From CAHJXF01 sp038240015 (GTDB lineage: Bacteria; Pseudomonadota; Gammaproteobacteria; Burkholderiales; Burkholderiaceae_D), in contig JBBSEF010000009.1 of assembly GCA_038240015.1 (NCBI GenBank), positions 1-64,000 on the forward strand: 64,000 nucleotides of DNA, written 5' to 3'. The first letter of the stretch is position 1, and every line of letters begins with the position of its first letter. A program made the position numbers and the translations under genes. Below are positions 53,493-62,821 of the stretch, piece by piece. The notes beneath the pieces were generated by a model. The model did no database searches and was not told the DNA's origin. It saw only the letters and a program-made list of their open reading frames with translations.

Positions 53493-54395
53493 ATGAAGGC
53501 TCCCGATTTCGACTACTGCAAGCCGCTCTCGCTCGAGGGCGTTTTCGATGTGCTGGAGCAGCTCGGCGATCAGGCGCAACTGCTCGCGGGAGGGCAGAGC
53601 CTGATGCCCACGCTCAACATGCGACTGTCCGCGCCGGCGATGCTGGTCGATCTGCATGGCATAGCCGCGCTGTCGGGAATCCGCGTCGATGGCGATGCGT
53701 TGTGGATCGGCGCGCTGACGACGCATCACGAAATTGAAGCATCGGCGCTGGTCCGTCAACATGCGCCGCTGTTGTCGAGTGCCGTCACGCACATTGCACA
53801 CGCGGCGATTCGCAATGTCGGAACCTTCGGCGGCAGCATCGCGCTGGCCGACCCGGCGGCCGAGTATCCGGCTTGCGCGCTGTGCATGAACGCGATTGTC
53901 GTGTTGGCATCGCGCGCGGGACAGCGGCGCGTCCGCGCCGCCGATTTTTTTCTCGACCTCTATCAAACCGCGATGCGGCCCGAAGAGGTGCTTCTCGGCG
54001 CGGAGATTCCCTTGATGGCATCGACGTCGCGCTTCGCGTTCGGCGAACTCGCGCGACGTCACGGCGACTATGCGATCGTCGGGCTCGCCGCGCACGCTCG
54101 CGTCGAGGCGCGCGTGCTGCACGACGTGCGGCTCGCGTATCTCGGTGCAGCCAGCACGCCTGTCCTCGCCAAGCGCGCTGCCGCAAAGCTCGAGGGACGC
54201 GTTCTGGATGCCGAGACCATCGCGGCGGTGCAGGCGCAACTCGAACACGACCTCGACGCGCCCGCCGATCTCACCACGTCGCGAGCGGCCAAGCTGCACC
54301 TGGCGCGCGTACTGACTGGTCGCGTGCTTGCCGAACTCGTTGCAGAACGCGTTGCAGAACGCGCTGCCGCAGCCACCGACGAAGACGCGAGATGA
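53493..54395 (+). CDS. molybdenum hydroxylase FAD-binding subunit (CoxM-like)
   Basis: 300-aa medium subunit of a xanthine-dehydrogenase-family enzyme, carrying FAD and passing electrons from the iron-sulfur subunit. 'LLAGGQSLMPTLNMRLSAP' and 'HIAHAAIRNVGTFGGSIAL' are the pyrophosphate-binding motifs of this vanillyl-alcohol-oxidase-like FAD fold. C-terminus includes a duplicated 12-bp unit ('VAERVAERAAA', DNA 54339-54362). First gene of the operon behind the operator at 53427; the next start overlaps its stop by 4 nt. Confidence 0.92.
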   Translation: MKAPDFDYCKPLSLEGVFDVLEQLGDQAQLLAGGQSLMPTLNMRLSAPAMLVDLHGIAALSGIRVDGDALWIGALTTHHEIEASALVRQHAPLLSSAVTHIAHAAIRNVGTFGGSIALADPAAEYPACALCMNAIVVLASRAGQRRVRAADFFLDLYQTAMRPEEVLLGAEIPLMASTSRFAFGELARRHGDYAIVGLAAHARVEARVLHDVRLAYLGAASTPVLAKRAAAKLEGRVLDAETIAAVQAQLEHDLDAPADLTTSRAAKLHLARVLTGRVLAELVAERVAERAAAATDEDAR

Positions 54396-54880
54396 CGCAT
54401 CTGAAATCCACCACGCTCACCGTCAACGGCGTGCGCATGACGCGACAGATTCCGGCGCGCATGCATCTCGTCGATTTCCTTCGCGATGAACTCGACCTCA
54501 CCGGCTCGCACGTCGGTTGCGAGCACGGCGTCTGCGGCGCATGCACGGTACGCGTCGATGGCCTGATCGTGCGCGGCTGCCTGATGCTCGCGGTTCAGTG
54601 CGACGGCGCAACCGTCGATACCATCGAAGGCGTTTCGGAATCGGGGGAAGCGGCGACTTTGCAAGCCGCGTTTCATCGGCTCAACGCGTTGCAATGCGGG
54701 TTCTGCACACCGGGGATGTTGATGGCCGGGCTCGATCTGCTGGAACATCGACCCGACGCGAATCGCGAACAAATTCGCGAGCATCTCTCGGGCAACTATT
54801 GCCGCTGCACCGGTTATCAGGCGATCGTCGATGCCGTCGAATCGGTGCTGATGGAGCGGCGCGCCAAGGGCGGCACGTGA
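54392..54880 (+). CDS. molybdenum hydroxylase [2Fe-2S] subunit (CoxS-like)
   Basis: 162-aa small subunit with both clusters: plant-type C43, C48, C51, C63 ('VGCEHGVCGACTVRVDG') and helical C102, C105, C137, C139 ('LQCGFCTPGML', 'NYCRCTGYQAIV'). It shuttles electrons from molybdenum to FAD. ATGA overlap with the FAD gene and GTGA overlap with the large subunit gene. Confidence 0.95.
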   Translation: MTHLKSTTLTVNGVRMTRQIPARMHLVDFLRDELDLTGSHVGCEHGVCGACTVRVDGLIVRGCLMLAVQCDGATVDTIEGVSESGEAATLQAAFHRLNALQCGFCTPGMLMAGLDLLEHRPDANREQIREHLSGNYCRCTGYQAIVDAVESVLMERRAKGGT

Positions 54881-57303
54881 ACGCGCCGCGCGATCTCGAT
54901 TGGTCGAGGTTGACGCCGGTCGCCGAGGCGCCCGACCAGCCGCACGTTCCCACGCAAACCGCGACCGGCTACATCGGTGCCAGCGAGCCGCGCCCCAATG
55001 CGCTGCGCCTGCTCGAAGGCCGCGGTGTCTATATCGACGACCTGCGCTTCCCTCGCCTCGCGCACGTCGTCTATTTCCGCAGCCCGCACGCGCACGCGCG
55101 CATCGTGTCGCTGGCTCTTGATGAAGCGCGCAAGCAACCCGGCGTGATCGCATGTCTCGACGGTCGGGCGATCGCGGAGTACTGCACGCCGTGGGTCGCG
55201 GTGCTCGCGCATCTGAAGGGCATCAAGTCGGCGCCCCAGCACGCGGTCGCGATCGATCGCGTGTGTTCGCAAGGCGAGGCAGTTGCCGCGATCGTTGCGG
55301 AAACGCGCGCGCAGGCCGAAGACGCGCTCGCGTTCATCGACGCGACATTCGAAGAATTGCCTGCCGTGACCGACATGCACAAATCGCTCGCGGGCGCGAC
55401 CGTGATTCACCCAGATCTCGGCGACAACGTGTGCTTTCATCGCGAGCACGACACGGGCGATGTGGACGCCGCATTCGCGCGCGCAGACCTAGTCGTCGAA
55501 GACACGTTCGAGATGGCGCGCCACACCGGTGTCGCGCTCGAAGGCCGCGCGATCCTCGCCGACTACAACCCGTCCGAGCACGCGTTGACGGTCTATCAGG
55601 CCACGCAGGCGCCGCACATGATGCAGGACATCCTGTCGCGGCACCTCGGCATTCCCGAGAGCCATGTGCGCGTGGTCTGCAAGGATGTCGGCGGCTCGTT
55701 CGGCATCAAGGTGCACGTGTATCCCGACGAGATGGCGACGGCCGCGATCTCGGTGATGTTGCGTCGGCCGGTTAAGTTCATCGCCGATCGGCTCGAGTCT
55801 TTTCTCACCGACATCCATGCGCGGGAACACTCGGTCAAGGTGAGGATCGCGTGCACGAAGGACGGTGAGATCCTTGCGTTCGATCTTTACGACCTGACCG
55901 GAATCGGACCGTATTCGGTCTATCCACGCACCAGCGGCATCGAGGGCAACCAGGTCGTCAATCTCACCGGCGGGCCGTACAAGCATCGGCATTACCGCGC
56001 GAAGCTCGACGTGGTCTTCACGAACAAGAACGTGTGCTGCCAGTACCGCGCGGTGGGCCATCCGATCGCGGTCGCGCTGACCGAAGGCATCGTCGATCTG
56101 GCCGCGCAGAAACTCGGCATCGACCCCGCGGAGTTCAGGCGCCGCAACCTGATCGCCGACGACGCGTATCCGTACACCTTCCCCTCCGGCATCAAGTTCG
56201 AAAAGCTCTCGCACCATCAGTGCCTCGACAAGCTGCTCGCGCTGATGGACTACCACGGTCTGCGTGCGGAGCAAGCCGCGTTGAGAAAGCGCGGCGTCCA
56301 TCGCGGCATCGGCCTCGCGGCGATGATCGAAGTGACCAACCCATCGCCGGCGTTCTACGGCGTCGGCGGCGCGCGCATCTCGGCGCAGGACGGCGCGACC
56401 TTGCGCCTGGATCCGACCGGCATGGTCAATGTGCTGGTGAGCATCACCGAGCAGGGACAAGGCAGCGAAGGCATCGCCGCGCAAGTCGCTGCGACCGCAG
56501 TGGGCGTGCCGATGAAGAGCGTGCGCGTGACCACCGGCGACACCGCCGTCACGCCGTATGGCGGCGGCACGTGGGCGTCGCGCGGCGCGGGCATCGGCGG
56601 CGAAGCGATCTTGCAGGCGGGCAAGGCCTTGCGCTCGAACATCCTCGACGTGGCCGCGGCGATCCTCACGGTCGATCATGCGTTTCTCGATATCGTCGAT
56701 GGCCAGATCGTCGATCGGCTCACGGGCGCGGCGCGTATGCCGCTGTCCGAAGTCGGCCGCATCGCCTACTTTCGTCCCGACACCTTGCCGCTGGATTTTC
56801 AATCGGAACTCACCGTCACGCGCCACTACACGCCGCGCGGCTACGGCTTCGCGTTCACCAACGGCATCCAGGCCTCGTTGCTCGAAGTCGACGTCGAGAC
56901 GGGCTTCGTCAAGCTGCTCAAGCACTGGTGCGTCGAGGACTGCGGCACGGTGATCAATCCGATGCTGGTCGATGAACAATTGCGCGGCGGCATCGTGCAA
57001 GGCATCGGCGCGGCGTTGTTCGAGGAGTGCATCTACTCGGACGAAGGCCAGTTGTTGAATGGCTCGATGGCCGACTATCTCGTGCCGATGTCGGGCGAGA
57101 TGCCCGACATGATCATCGGCCATGTATGCACGCCGACGGCCACGTCCGAGTTGGGCGCCAAGGGCGCTGGCGAAGCGGGGACCGCAGGCGCGCCCGCGGC
57201 GATCATGAATGCGATCAACGATGCATTGTTGCCGTTGGGGGCGAGGGTGACGGCGCAACCGTTTACACCTGAAAAGATTTTGCGGGCGTTGGGGAAAGTG
57301 TAG
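54877..57303 (+). CDS. molybdenum hydroxylase large subunit (CoxL-like, not form I CODH)
   Basis: 808-aa Mo-MCD-binding subunit. Starts at GTG 54877 (GTGA with coxS-like stop). Family marks are 'HTGVALEGRAILADYN', 'DVGGSFGIKVHVYPDE', 'GGGTWASRGAGIGGEAI' and the catalytic Glu E766 in 'GAKGAGEAGTAGAPAA'. The loop that in true CO dehydrogenases reads AYxCSFR is 'QYRAVGHPIAVALTEG' here, so CO oxidation is not expected. Likely hydroxylation of a carbon next to nitrogen or an aldehyde. Stop directly abuts that of the convergent livF-like gene. Confidence 0.9.
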   Translation: MNAPRDLDWSRLTPVAEAPDQPHVPTQTATGYIGASEPRPNALRLLEGRGVYIDDLRFPRLAHVVYFRSPHAHARIVSLALDEARKQPGVIACLDGRAIAEYCTPWVAVLAHLKGIKSAPQHAVAIDRVCSQGEAVAAIVAETRAQAEDALAFIDATFEELPAVTDMHKSLAGATVIHPDLGDNVCFHREHDTGDVDAAFARADLVVEDTFEMARHTGVALEGRAILADYNPSEHALTVYQATQAPHMMQDILSRHLGIPESHVRVVCKDVGGSFGIKVHVYPDEMATAAISVMLRRPVKFIADRLESFLTDIHAREHSVKVRIACTKDGEILAFDLYDLTGIGPYSVYPRTSGIEGNQVVNLTGGPYKHRHYRAKLDVVFTNKNVCCQYRAVGHPIAVALTEGIVDLAAQKLGIDPAEFRRRNLIADDAYPYTFPSGIKFEKLSHHQCLDKLLALMDYHGLRAEQAALRKRGVHRGIGLAAMIEVTNPSPAFYGVGGARISAQDGATLRLDPTGMVNVLVSITEQGQGSEGIAAQVAATAVGVPMKSVRVTTGDTAVTPYGGGTWASRGAGIGGEAILQAGKALRSNILDVAAAILTVDHAFLDIVDGQIVDRLTGAARMPLSEVGRIAYFRPDTLPLDFQSELTVTRHYTPRGYGFAFTNGIQASLLEVDVETGFVKLLKHWCVEDCGTVINPMLVDEQLRGGIVQGIGAALFEECIYSDEGQLLNGSMADYLVPMSGEMPDMIIGHVCTPTATSELGAKGAGEAGTAGAPAAIMNAINDALLPLGARVTAQPFTPEKILRALGKV

Positions 57304-58038
57304 TCACACCGCGCAATACCTCTCCTGAATCTCGCGATCGGCGAGTAGTCGCGCGGACGTATCGTGATGCACGATCACACCTTGGTCGAGAATGTACGCG
57401 CGGTCGGACAACTGCAACGCGCGCTCGACGTTCTGCTCGACCAGCAAAATCGTCGTGCCCGCTTTGCGCAGCGCCGCGAACAGCTCGAACATCTCGTCGA
57501 CCAGTACCGGCATGATCCCTTCGGACGGCTCGTCGAGAAGAATCATCTTCGGCTCGCTCATCATCGCGCGTGCGATCGCGAGCATCTGCTGCTCGCCGCC
57601 CGACATCGACGATGCTTCCTGATCGAGACGCTCTTCGAGCCGCGGGAAAGTCGATGCGATGCGAGCGATCATTTCCTTCTCGCGTTTCAACAGCGGCGAC
57701 GCGATCAGACCGAGCCGCAGGTTTTCGCGGACCGTGAGGCCCGGCACGATGCGCCGTTCTTCGGGTACGTACGCGAGGCCGAGGTGATAGCGGCGATGCG
57801 CCGGCGCTTCGAGAATTTCGGCGTCGTTGAAACGCACGCGACCTCGGCGACGACTCAAGAGGCCCATGATCGTCTTCAAGGTCGTGGTCTTGCCGGCGCC
57901 GTTGCGCCCCATCAGGGTCACGATCTCGCCGCGCGCGACCGCAAGCGAGATGCCTTGGATGATGTGGCTGCGGTCGTACCACGCATGCAGGTCTTCGACT
58001 TGCAGCATCGGGCCATCTAGCGCGTCGGCGGCGCTCAT
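57304..58038 (-). CDS. branched-chain-type ABC transporter ATPase (LivF-like)
   Basis: 244-aa ATPase: Walker A 'MGRNGAGKTT', 'LAYVPEERRIVPGLTVREN', signature 'SSMSGGEQQMLAIARAM', Walker B 'MILLDEPSEG', closing 'QERYCAV'. ATG 58038 overlaps the stop of the livG-like gene (ATGA). Its stop lies next to the opposite stop of the hydroxylase operon with no gap. Works with the livG-like ATPase on the inner membrane. Confidence 0.93.
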   Translation of the reverse strand: MSAADALDGPMLQVEDLHAWYDRSHIIQGISLAVARGEIVTLMGRNGAGKTTTLKTIMGLLSRRRGRVRFNDAEILEAPAHRRYHLGLAYVPEERRIVPGLTVRENLRLGLIASPLLKREKEMIARIASTFPRLEERLDQEASSMSGGEQQMLAIARAMMSEPKMILLDEPSEGIMPVLVDEMFELFAALRKAGTTILLVEQNVERALQLSDRAYILDQGVIVHHDTSARLLADREIQERYCAV

Positions 58039-58817
58039 GTGGCGCCCTGCCCGAGATAGACGCGCTTGACCTCGGCGTTCGCGCGGATCTCGTCGGGCTT
58101 GCCTTCGGCGAGCAGTTCGCCGTGATGAAGCACGATCAATCGATCGCAAAGCCCCATCACGAGTTTCATCTTGTGCTCGACCAGAATCACGGTGCGCTCG
58201 GCCGCGAGCGTCGCGATCAGATCCATCATCACGCGCGTCTCTTCAGGCGACATGCCGGCAGTGGGCTCGTCCATCAGCAACAGCCGCGGCTCGCTCGCGA
58301 GTGCGATCGCAACCTCGAGGCAGCGCTGCTGGCCATGCGCGAGATCGCGCGCCGGCTGATTGCGCGCGCGCGTGAGGCCGACGCGCGCGAGCAATGCATC
58401 GGCCGCTTCGATGAAATCGGCCATGTGCGCGCGCGACTTCAACAACTCGAAGCGACGATGCCGCATCTGCGCGGCGATGCGCACGTTCTCGTGCGCCGAC
58501 AAGTGCGGGAAGACATTGGTGATCTGAAACGACTTCGCGATCCCCTGCCGCGCGAATGCGTGTTGCGGCGAACCGGTGATGTCGCGACCCTCGAACAGGA
58601 CGCGGCCGCCGCTCGGCACGAGCGCGCCGGACAGCACGTTGAAGTAGGTGCTCTTGCCTGCGCCGTTCGGTCCGATGATCGCCGTCAATCGACCCGCGTG
58701 AAACGAGACACTCACGTCCTTCAATGCGGTGAAGCGGCCGAAGCACATCGATGCCGATCGGCTTTCCATGATCGGCTGCGATGGCGATGCGGGCATGGTC
58801 GAAACCGAGGCGTTCAT
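58035..58817 (-). CDS. branched-chain-type ABC transporter ATPase (LivG-like)
   Basis: 260-aa ATPase: Walker A 'IGPNGAGKSTYFNVLSG', 'QGIAKSFQITNVFPHLSAHE', Walker B 'LLLMDEPTAGMSP', 'VILVEHKMKLVMGLCDRL', and the LivG-type C-terminal helix ('NAEVKRVYLGQGAT'). The family signature LSGGQQR is altered: 'DLAHGQQRCLEVAIALA'. ATG 58817 overlaps the livM-like stop. Confidence 0.93.
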   Translation of the reverse strand: MNASVSTMPASPSQPIMESRSASMCFGRFTALKDVSVSFHAGRLTAIIGPNGAGKSTYFNVLSGALVPSGGRVLFEGRDITGSPQHAFARQGIAKSFQITNVFPHLSAHENVRIAAQMRHRRFELLKSRAHMADFIEAADALLARVGLTRARNQPARDLAHGQQRCLEVAIALASEPRLLLMDEPTAGMSPEETRVMMDLIATLAAERTVILVEHKMKLVMGLCDRLIVLHHGELLAEGKPDEIRANAEVKRVYLGQGAT

Positions 58818-59794
58818 GCCGGCTTTTCCCGAAGCCAATGCAGGATCGATCCCCAGATGCCGCGCGGGAAGAACAGCACGAAGGCGATGAAGATCACGCC
58901 AACCACGCCCTGCCAGTAACGCGTGATGTTGGTCACCAGATCCTCGGCCAACAGAAACACCGCGGCGCCGACGATCGGTCCGAAGAAGGTGCCCATGCCA
59001 CCCAGCAGCGTCGTCATCACCACCTGCCCCGACGTCAGGTAGTGCAACGAATCGATCGGCACGATCGCCAGATGCAACGCGCGCAACGCGCCCGCCAACC
59101 CGCAGATCGCGGCCGAGATCACGAACGCGAGCAGCTTGGTCAACGCGACGTTGTAGCCGCAAGCCGCCGCACGCCGCTCGTTCTCGCGCACCGCTTCGAG
59201 CACCGCGCCGAACGGCGACGCGAGCACGCGCGACACCAGCCACAACGCGAGCATGACGAACACGAGGATGACGTAATACTTGGTCAGCGGATTGATCAGG
59301 TCGATGGTGACGCCGCCGAAGTGCAGGGGCTTGACGTTGATGTTGCGCAGGCCGTTCTCGCCGCCGGTCAGGCCCTCACTCTTGTATATGACGTAATACA
59401 CACATTGTCCGAGCGCGAGCGTCACCATCGAGAAGTAGATGCCCTTGCTGCGGATCGCGAGCGCGCCGATGGCTGCCCCCGCGAGCGTCGCGACCAGCAC
59501 GCCGACGAAGATCGCGATGTACCACGGCCAGCCCCACTGCACCATCAGGATTCCCGTGCCGTAGCCGCCCAGGCCGAAGAACGCTGCATGGCCGAACGAC
59601 AACAGACCCGTGTAGCCGAACAGCACGTTGAAGCCGATCGCGAACAATCCGAAGATCAGGATGTTCACCGACAACGCTTCGTAAGGCACGACGAACGGCA
59701 TGACGAGCAGTACCAGGCCGACCGCGAGCACGCGGTGCCTGGCGATCAGCCAGTAGAGTTTTCCCATCGTGTTTTGCACGGCCGTCTGCGTCAT
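58814..59794 (-). CDS. branched-chain-type ABC permease (LivM-like)
   Basis: 326-aa permease with eight to nine helices. 'LFGYTGLLSFGHAAFFGLGG' is the LivM hallmark; the cytoplasmic EAA-like loop is 'VLEAVRENERRAAACGYNVA'. The C-terminal cytoplasmic end is short. Forms the channel with the livH-like protein. 9 nt behind livH. Confidence 0.92.
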   Translation of the reverse strand: MTQTAVQNTMGKLYWLIARHRVLAVGLVLLVMPFVVPYEALSVNILIFGLFAIGFNVLFGYTGLLSFGHAAFFGLGGYGTGILMVQWGWPWYIAIFVGVLVATLAGAAIGALAIRSKGIYFSMVTLALGQCVYYVIYKSEGLTGGENGLRNINVKPLHFGGVTIDLINPLTKYYVILVFVMLALWLVSRVLASPFGAVLEAVRENERRAAACGYNVALTKLLAFVISAAICGLAGALRALHLAIVPIDSLHYLTSGQVVMTTLLGGMGTFFGPIVGAAVFLLAEDLVTNITRYWQGVVGVIFIAFVLFFPRGIWGSILHWLREKPA

Positions 59795-59803
59795 TTACGA
59801 CCA

Positions 59804-60682
59804 TCAGCCCATCAGTCCGGCGCGACCGAACAATCCCTGTGGCCACACCAGCAGCACCGCGGCCATCAGCACGAAAATCGACATGTCGGCGAACGCGGGC
59901 GCGTAGAGCGACGTGAGGCTGTAGACGATGCCGACCAGGAGACCCGCGACGACCGCGCCGGGCAACGAACCCATGCCGCCGACCACGGTCACGACGAACG
60001 ACTCCGCAAGCACCGGGATGCCCATCTCGGGCGTGACCGCGCGAATCGGTGCGGCGAGGATGCCCGACAGTCCGGCGATGGCCGTGCCCAGGCCGAACAC
60101 GATCAACCACACCTTGGAAATGTCGATGCCGAGAATGCGCACGATGTCCGGGTCGCGCGCGCCCGCGCGAATGATGAGACCGTAGCGCGTCTTCTCGATG
60201 AAGAGCCACAGCGCGCCGACCACGACGGCCGTCGCCGCGATCAGGAACAGGCGATAGAGCGGAAAGAAGCCGATGCCGAGATTGACTGCGCCACGCAAAC
60301 CCGGCGGCGTGCCGGTCGGCATGCCTTCGATACCGAAGATCAGACGGATCACATCGACCAGCACATACGACAGGCCGAAGGTCAGCAGCAGCGGGTAGTC
60401 GATGCCGCGTCCGTACAGCGGCCGCACTAGAAAGCGCTCGACGATGAGGCCCACGCATCCGACCACCAACGGAACCAGCACGAGGCTGAACCAGAAATTG
60501 CCGGTGAGCCCGAGGAAGAACACGCCGACATACGCGCCGACCATGAAGAACGCGCCGTGCGCGAAGTTCACGACCGTGAGCATGCCGAAGATCAGCGACA
60601 GGCCGGTCGCGAGCAGAACGAACACCGAGCCGAGCGCGACGCCGGTGACGATTTGCAGCAGGAAGAGATTCAGGTCGGGCAC
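59804..60682 (-). CDS. branched-chain-type ABC permease (LivH-like)
   Basis: 292-aa permease: 'VTGVALGSVFVLLATGLSLI', 'TVVNFAHGAFFMVGAYVGV', 'RYGLIIRAGARDPDIVRIL' loop and 'VTVVGGMGSLPGAVVAGLLVG'. Partner of the livM-like permease. Starts 16 nt behind the binding-protein gene on the same strand. Confidence 0.92.
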   Translation of the reverse strand: MPDLNLFLLQIVTGVALGSVFVLLATGLSLIFGMLTVVNFAHGAFFMVGAYVGVFFLGLTGNFWFSLVLVPLVVGCVGLIVERFLVRPLYGRGIDYPLLLTFGLSYVLVDVIRLIFGIEGMPTGTPPGLRGAVNLGIGFFPLYRLFLIAATAVVVGALWLFIEKTRYGLIIRAGARDPDIVRILGIDISKVWLIVFGLGTAIAGLSGILAAPIRAVTPEMGIPVLAESFVVTVVGGMGSLPGAVVAGLLVGIVYSLTSLYAPAFADMSIFVLMAAVLLVWPQGLFGRAGLMG

Positions 60683-60698
60683 ATTGCCTACGTTGCTG

Positions 60699-61955
60699 CT
60701 AAGCCTTGAACCCCAACTCCGAACACGTCCTCAAATTCTTCTCGTTCGGCGCATCCACCGACACGATGTTGAACACGTCGTTCTTGTCCTTCTGATCTTT
60801 CGACTTCGACTCGACGATCAGTACCGACTGCACCGACTGATGATCGCAGCCGCGATAGAACTGCGGGCCCTTGTAGAAATCGTATTTGAGCGCACGGAGC
60901 GCGGCGGCGACTTTTTCGGTGTCGGTCGTTCCCGCGTTCTTGACCGCAGTCAGAATGGAGCGCACACCCGAATATCCGAGCGCGCCATAGTCCGACGGCA
61001 CCGCGCCGTCATACGCTTTGCGGAATTTGTCGTTGAATGCCTTCGCGCTCGGCACCGTGTCTTCGAGCCGCCAGTAGTACGAGGTGCCTCCGACCACGCC
61101 GTCGAAGGGTTCGGCGCCGCCGGCTTGCCGCGACGTGTAGAGCAGCACCGGCGCGACCAGGCGCGTGGTGGACTTGAGGCCGAAGTCGGTGGCCTGCTTG
61201 ACCGAGTTGACGAGGTCGCGGCCGAAGTTGCACAGGCACAGGATGTCGGGCTTCAACGACTGGATGCGCGGCAGGAACGCCGAGTAGTCGGCCGCGCCGA
61301 TCGGGTGGCGAATGTCGGCCAGGGTCTCGATGCCGAACTCTTTCCCCGCGACCTGAAAGCCGCGGACCATCTCGGTTCCATACGCATAGTCGGCCGTGAG
61401 AAACACCACCTTCTTGCCGTACTTCGGGAACACGTAGCGTCCCACCGCGCCGGCCGTCATGTGCGGGTTGAGCGCTTCGTGAAAGGTGTACGGGCTCGCG
61501 TCCTTGATCTCGTTGATCGCGTCCGACTGACTGATCGAATTGAAGATCAACTTGCGTTCCCTCGTGACGTTGTTGATCGCCAACTGCACGGCGGCCGACA
61601 GCGAGCCGACGACGAAATCGACCTTGTCCTTCTCGATCAATTCGAGCGTGCGCGTCGCGGCTTCGCCGGCATTCAACTTGTCGTCGCGCACCAGCAACTC
61701 GGCCATGCGTCCGTTGAGGCCGCCGGCTTCGTTGAACTCTTTGACCGCGAGTTGTGCGGCACGCACCTGGTCTTGCGCTTCTGCCGAATAAGCGCCGGTC
61801 ACCGGCACCGGAAAACCGATCTTGATCGGAGCTTGCTGCGCGCGCGCCGCACGAATCCACAGCGGGCTCGCAACGCCGGCCGCAACCAGGCCGCCGGCAG
61901 CAAGAAGGACGCGACGCCGCGCGCTTTCGACACCGACCGAACGATCATCTTTCAT
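60699..61955 (-). CDS. ABC transporter substrate-binding protein (LivK/UrtA type)
   Basis: 418-aa periplasmic binding protein, first gene of the transporter operon. N-terminus 'RRRVLLAAGGLVAAGVASPL' looks like a twin-arginine signal ending at 'ARAQQ'. The type I periplasmic-binding fold shows 'IKIGFPVPVTGAYSAEAQDQ', 'DDKLNAGEAATRTLELIEKD' and 'NDFIVGSLSAAVQLAINN'-type text. Ligand unknown; members of this family bind amides, aromatic acids or amino acids. An operator-like site lies 48 bp upstream. Confidence 0.92.
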   Translation of the reverse strand: MKDDRSVGVESARRRVLLAAGGLVAAGVASPLWIRAARAQQAPIKIGFPVPVTGAYSAEAQDQVRAAQLAVKEFNEAGGLNGRMAELLVRDDKLNAGEAATRTLELIEKDKVDFVVGSLSAAVQLAINNVTRERKLIFNSISQSDAINEIKDASPYTFHEALNPHMTAGAVGRYVFPKYGKKVVFLTADYAYGTEMVRGFQVAGKEFGIETLADIRHPIGAADYSAFLPRIQSLKPDILCLCNFGRDLVNSVKQATDFGLKSTTRLVAPVLLYTSRQAGGAEPFDGVVGGTSYYWRLEDTVPSAKAFNDKFRKAYDGAVPSDYGALGYSGVRSILTAVKNAGTTDTEKVAAALRALKYDFYKGPQFYRGCDHQSVQSVLIVESKSKDQKDKNDVFNIVSVDAPNEKNLRTCSELGFKA

Positions 61956-62002
61956 CTTGTCTCCTCACGATGAACGTCGCTTCAGCCGCGACGATGAGTC
62001 TT

Positions 62003-62023
62003 AGTTACCCGTTGGTTACCAAC
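62003..62023 (-). promoter_or_regulatory. operator-like site upstream of the ABC transporter operon
   Basis: On the plus strand AGTTACC-CGTT-GGTTACCA followed by AC; includes a 13-bp palindrome GTTGGTTACCAAC. Same outer sequence and spacing as at 53427-53446. It lies between the TetR gene and the binding-protein gene. Confidence 0.7.
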
Positions 62024-62047
62024 GCTACACGGCAGTCGTTGCAGGTG

Positions 62048-62821
62048 TCAATCAATGCCTGCCCCATGTGGACCTTCGCCCCGGCGCAAGCGATCTCCGC
62101 GAAGCTTCGGCGCACGCATCACCGCTGCCCGCACGATCTCGGGCGCCGCGCTGACATACGCATCGGTGCGCACGCGCACCGCTTCTTCGAGATCGGCGGG
62201 AAACGGCAACCCGTAGATCCAGTGTCGAATGCCGATATAGAAAACGCCGCCATGCAGATGCCACAGCAATTCCTTCTCGGCCTCGGTGGCGGCGACTTTC
62301 TCGAGGCTAGGCAGCTTAAGCATCGCGCGCATCTCGCGCATCAGCGGCACGAAGATGCGATCGGCGATGCGGGTCAGAAAGCGCTTCGGGATCGTGCTGC
62401 GATTCAGGCCCGAAAAAACGAAGATGCGCACCGCATCCTTGTTCAGGATCATGCGAGCGTAGTCAAGATAGAAATGCTCGAGGCGCTCTGCAAAAGAGAG
62501 TCGGGAATCCGCCAGCAGCACTTCCCACTCGTCCTTCCATCGGCCAAGGAAGACCTCGTGATAAACGCGTTCGATCAATGCCTGCTTGGTGGGGAAGTAG
62601 CGGTACAACAAGGCGTGCGTGACGCCGAGCTTCGCCGCGAGGTCGCGGGTCTGTCCGCCGATGCCGTGCTCTGCGAAGAAGCTGATCGCTCCGGCCATGA
62701 TCTGCGCCGCGCGGTCGTCGCGCGTCATGCGCTGGCGCGTTTCGGTCTTCTTCGCAGGGGCTCCAACCGGCTGGCGTGAAGGGCCGCGTTTCGACGTCGC
62801 GGCAGCGGGCCGCTTCTTCAT
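62048..62821 (-). CDS. TetR/AcrR family regulator
   Basis: 257-aa repressor. A Lys/Arg/Pro-rich N-terminal arm (~1-30) precedes the DNA-binding domain: 'AAQIMAGAISFFAEHGIGG', 'TRDLAAKLGVTHALLYRYFP' and 'TKQALIERVYHEVF'. The C-terminal ~180 residues are the ligand domain, of FadR/AcrR type. ATG 62821 overlaps the monooxygenase stop (ATGA). Operators proposed are 62003-62023 and 53427-53446. The inducer is probably a substrate or CoA intermediate; not shown. Confidence 0.9.
   Translation of the reverse strand: MKKRPAAATSKRGPSRQPVGAPAKKTETRQRMTRDDRAAQIMAGAISFFAEHGIGGQTRDLAAKLGVTHALLYRYFPTKQALIERVYHEVFLGRWKDEWEVLLADSRLSFAERLEHFYLDYARMILNKDAVRIFVFSGLNRSTIPKRFLTRIADRIFVPLMREMRAMLKLPSLEKVAATEAEKELLWHLHGGVFYIGIRHWIYGLPFPADLEEAVRVRTDAYVSAAPEIVRAAVMRAPKLRGDRLRRGEGPHGAGID

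Noticed and set aside
54877..57303. CoxL as aerobic carbon monoxide dehydrogenase
   Set aside because: The active-site loop lacks AYxCSFR and no cox maturation genes (coxD, coxE, coxG) are visible.
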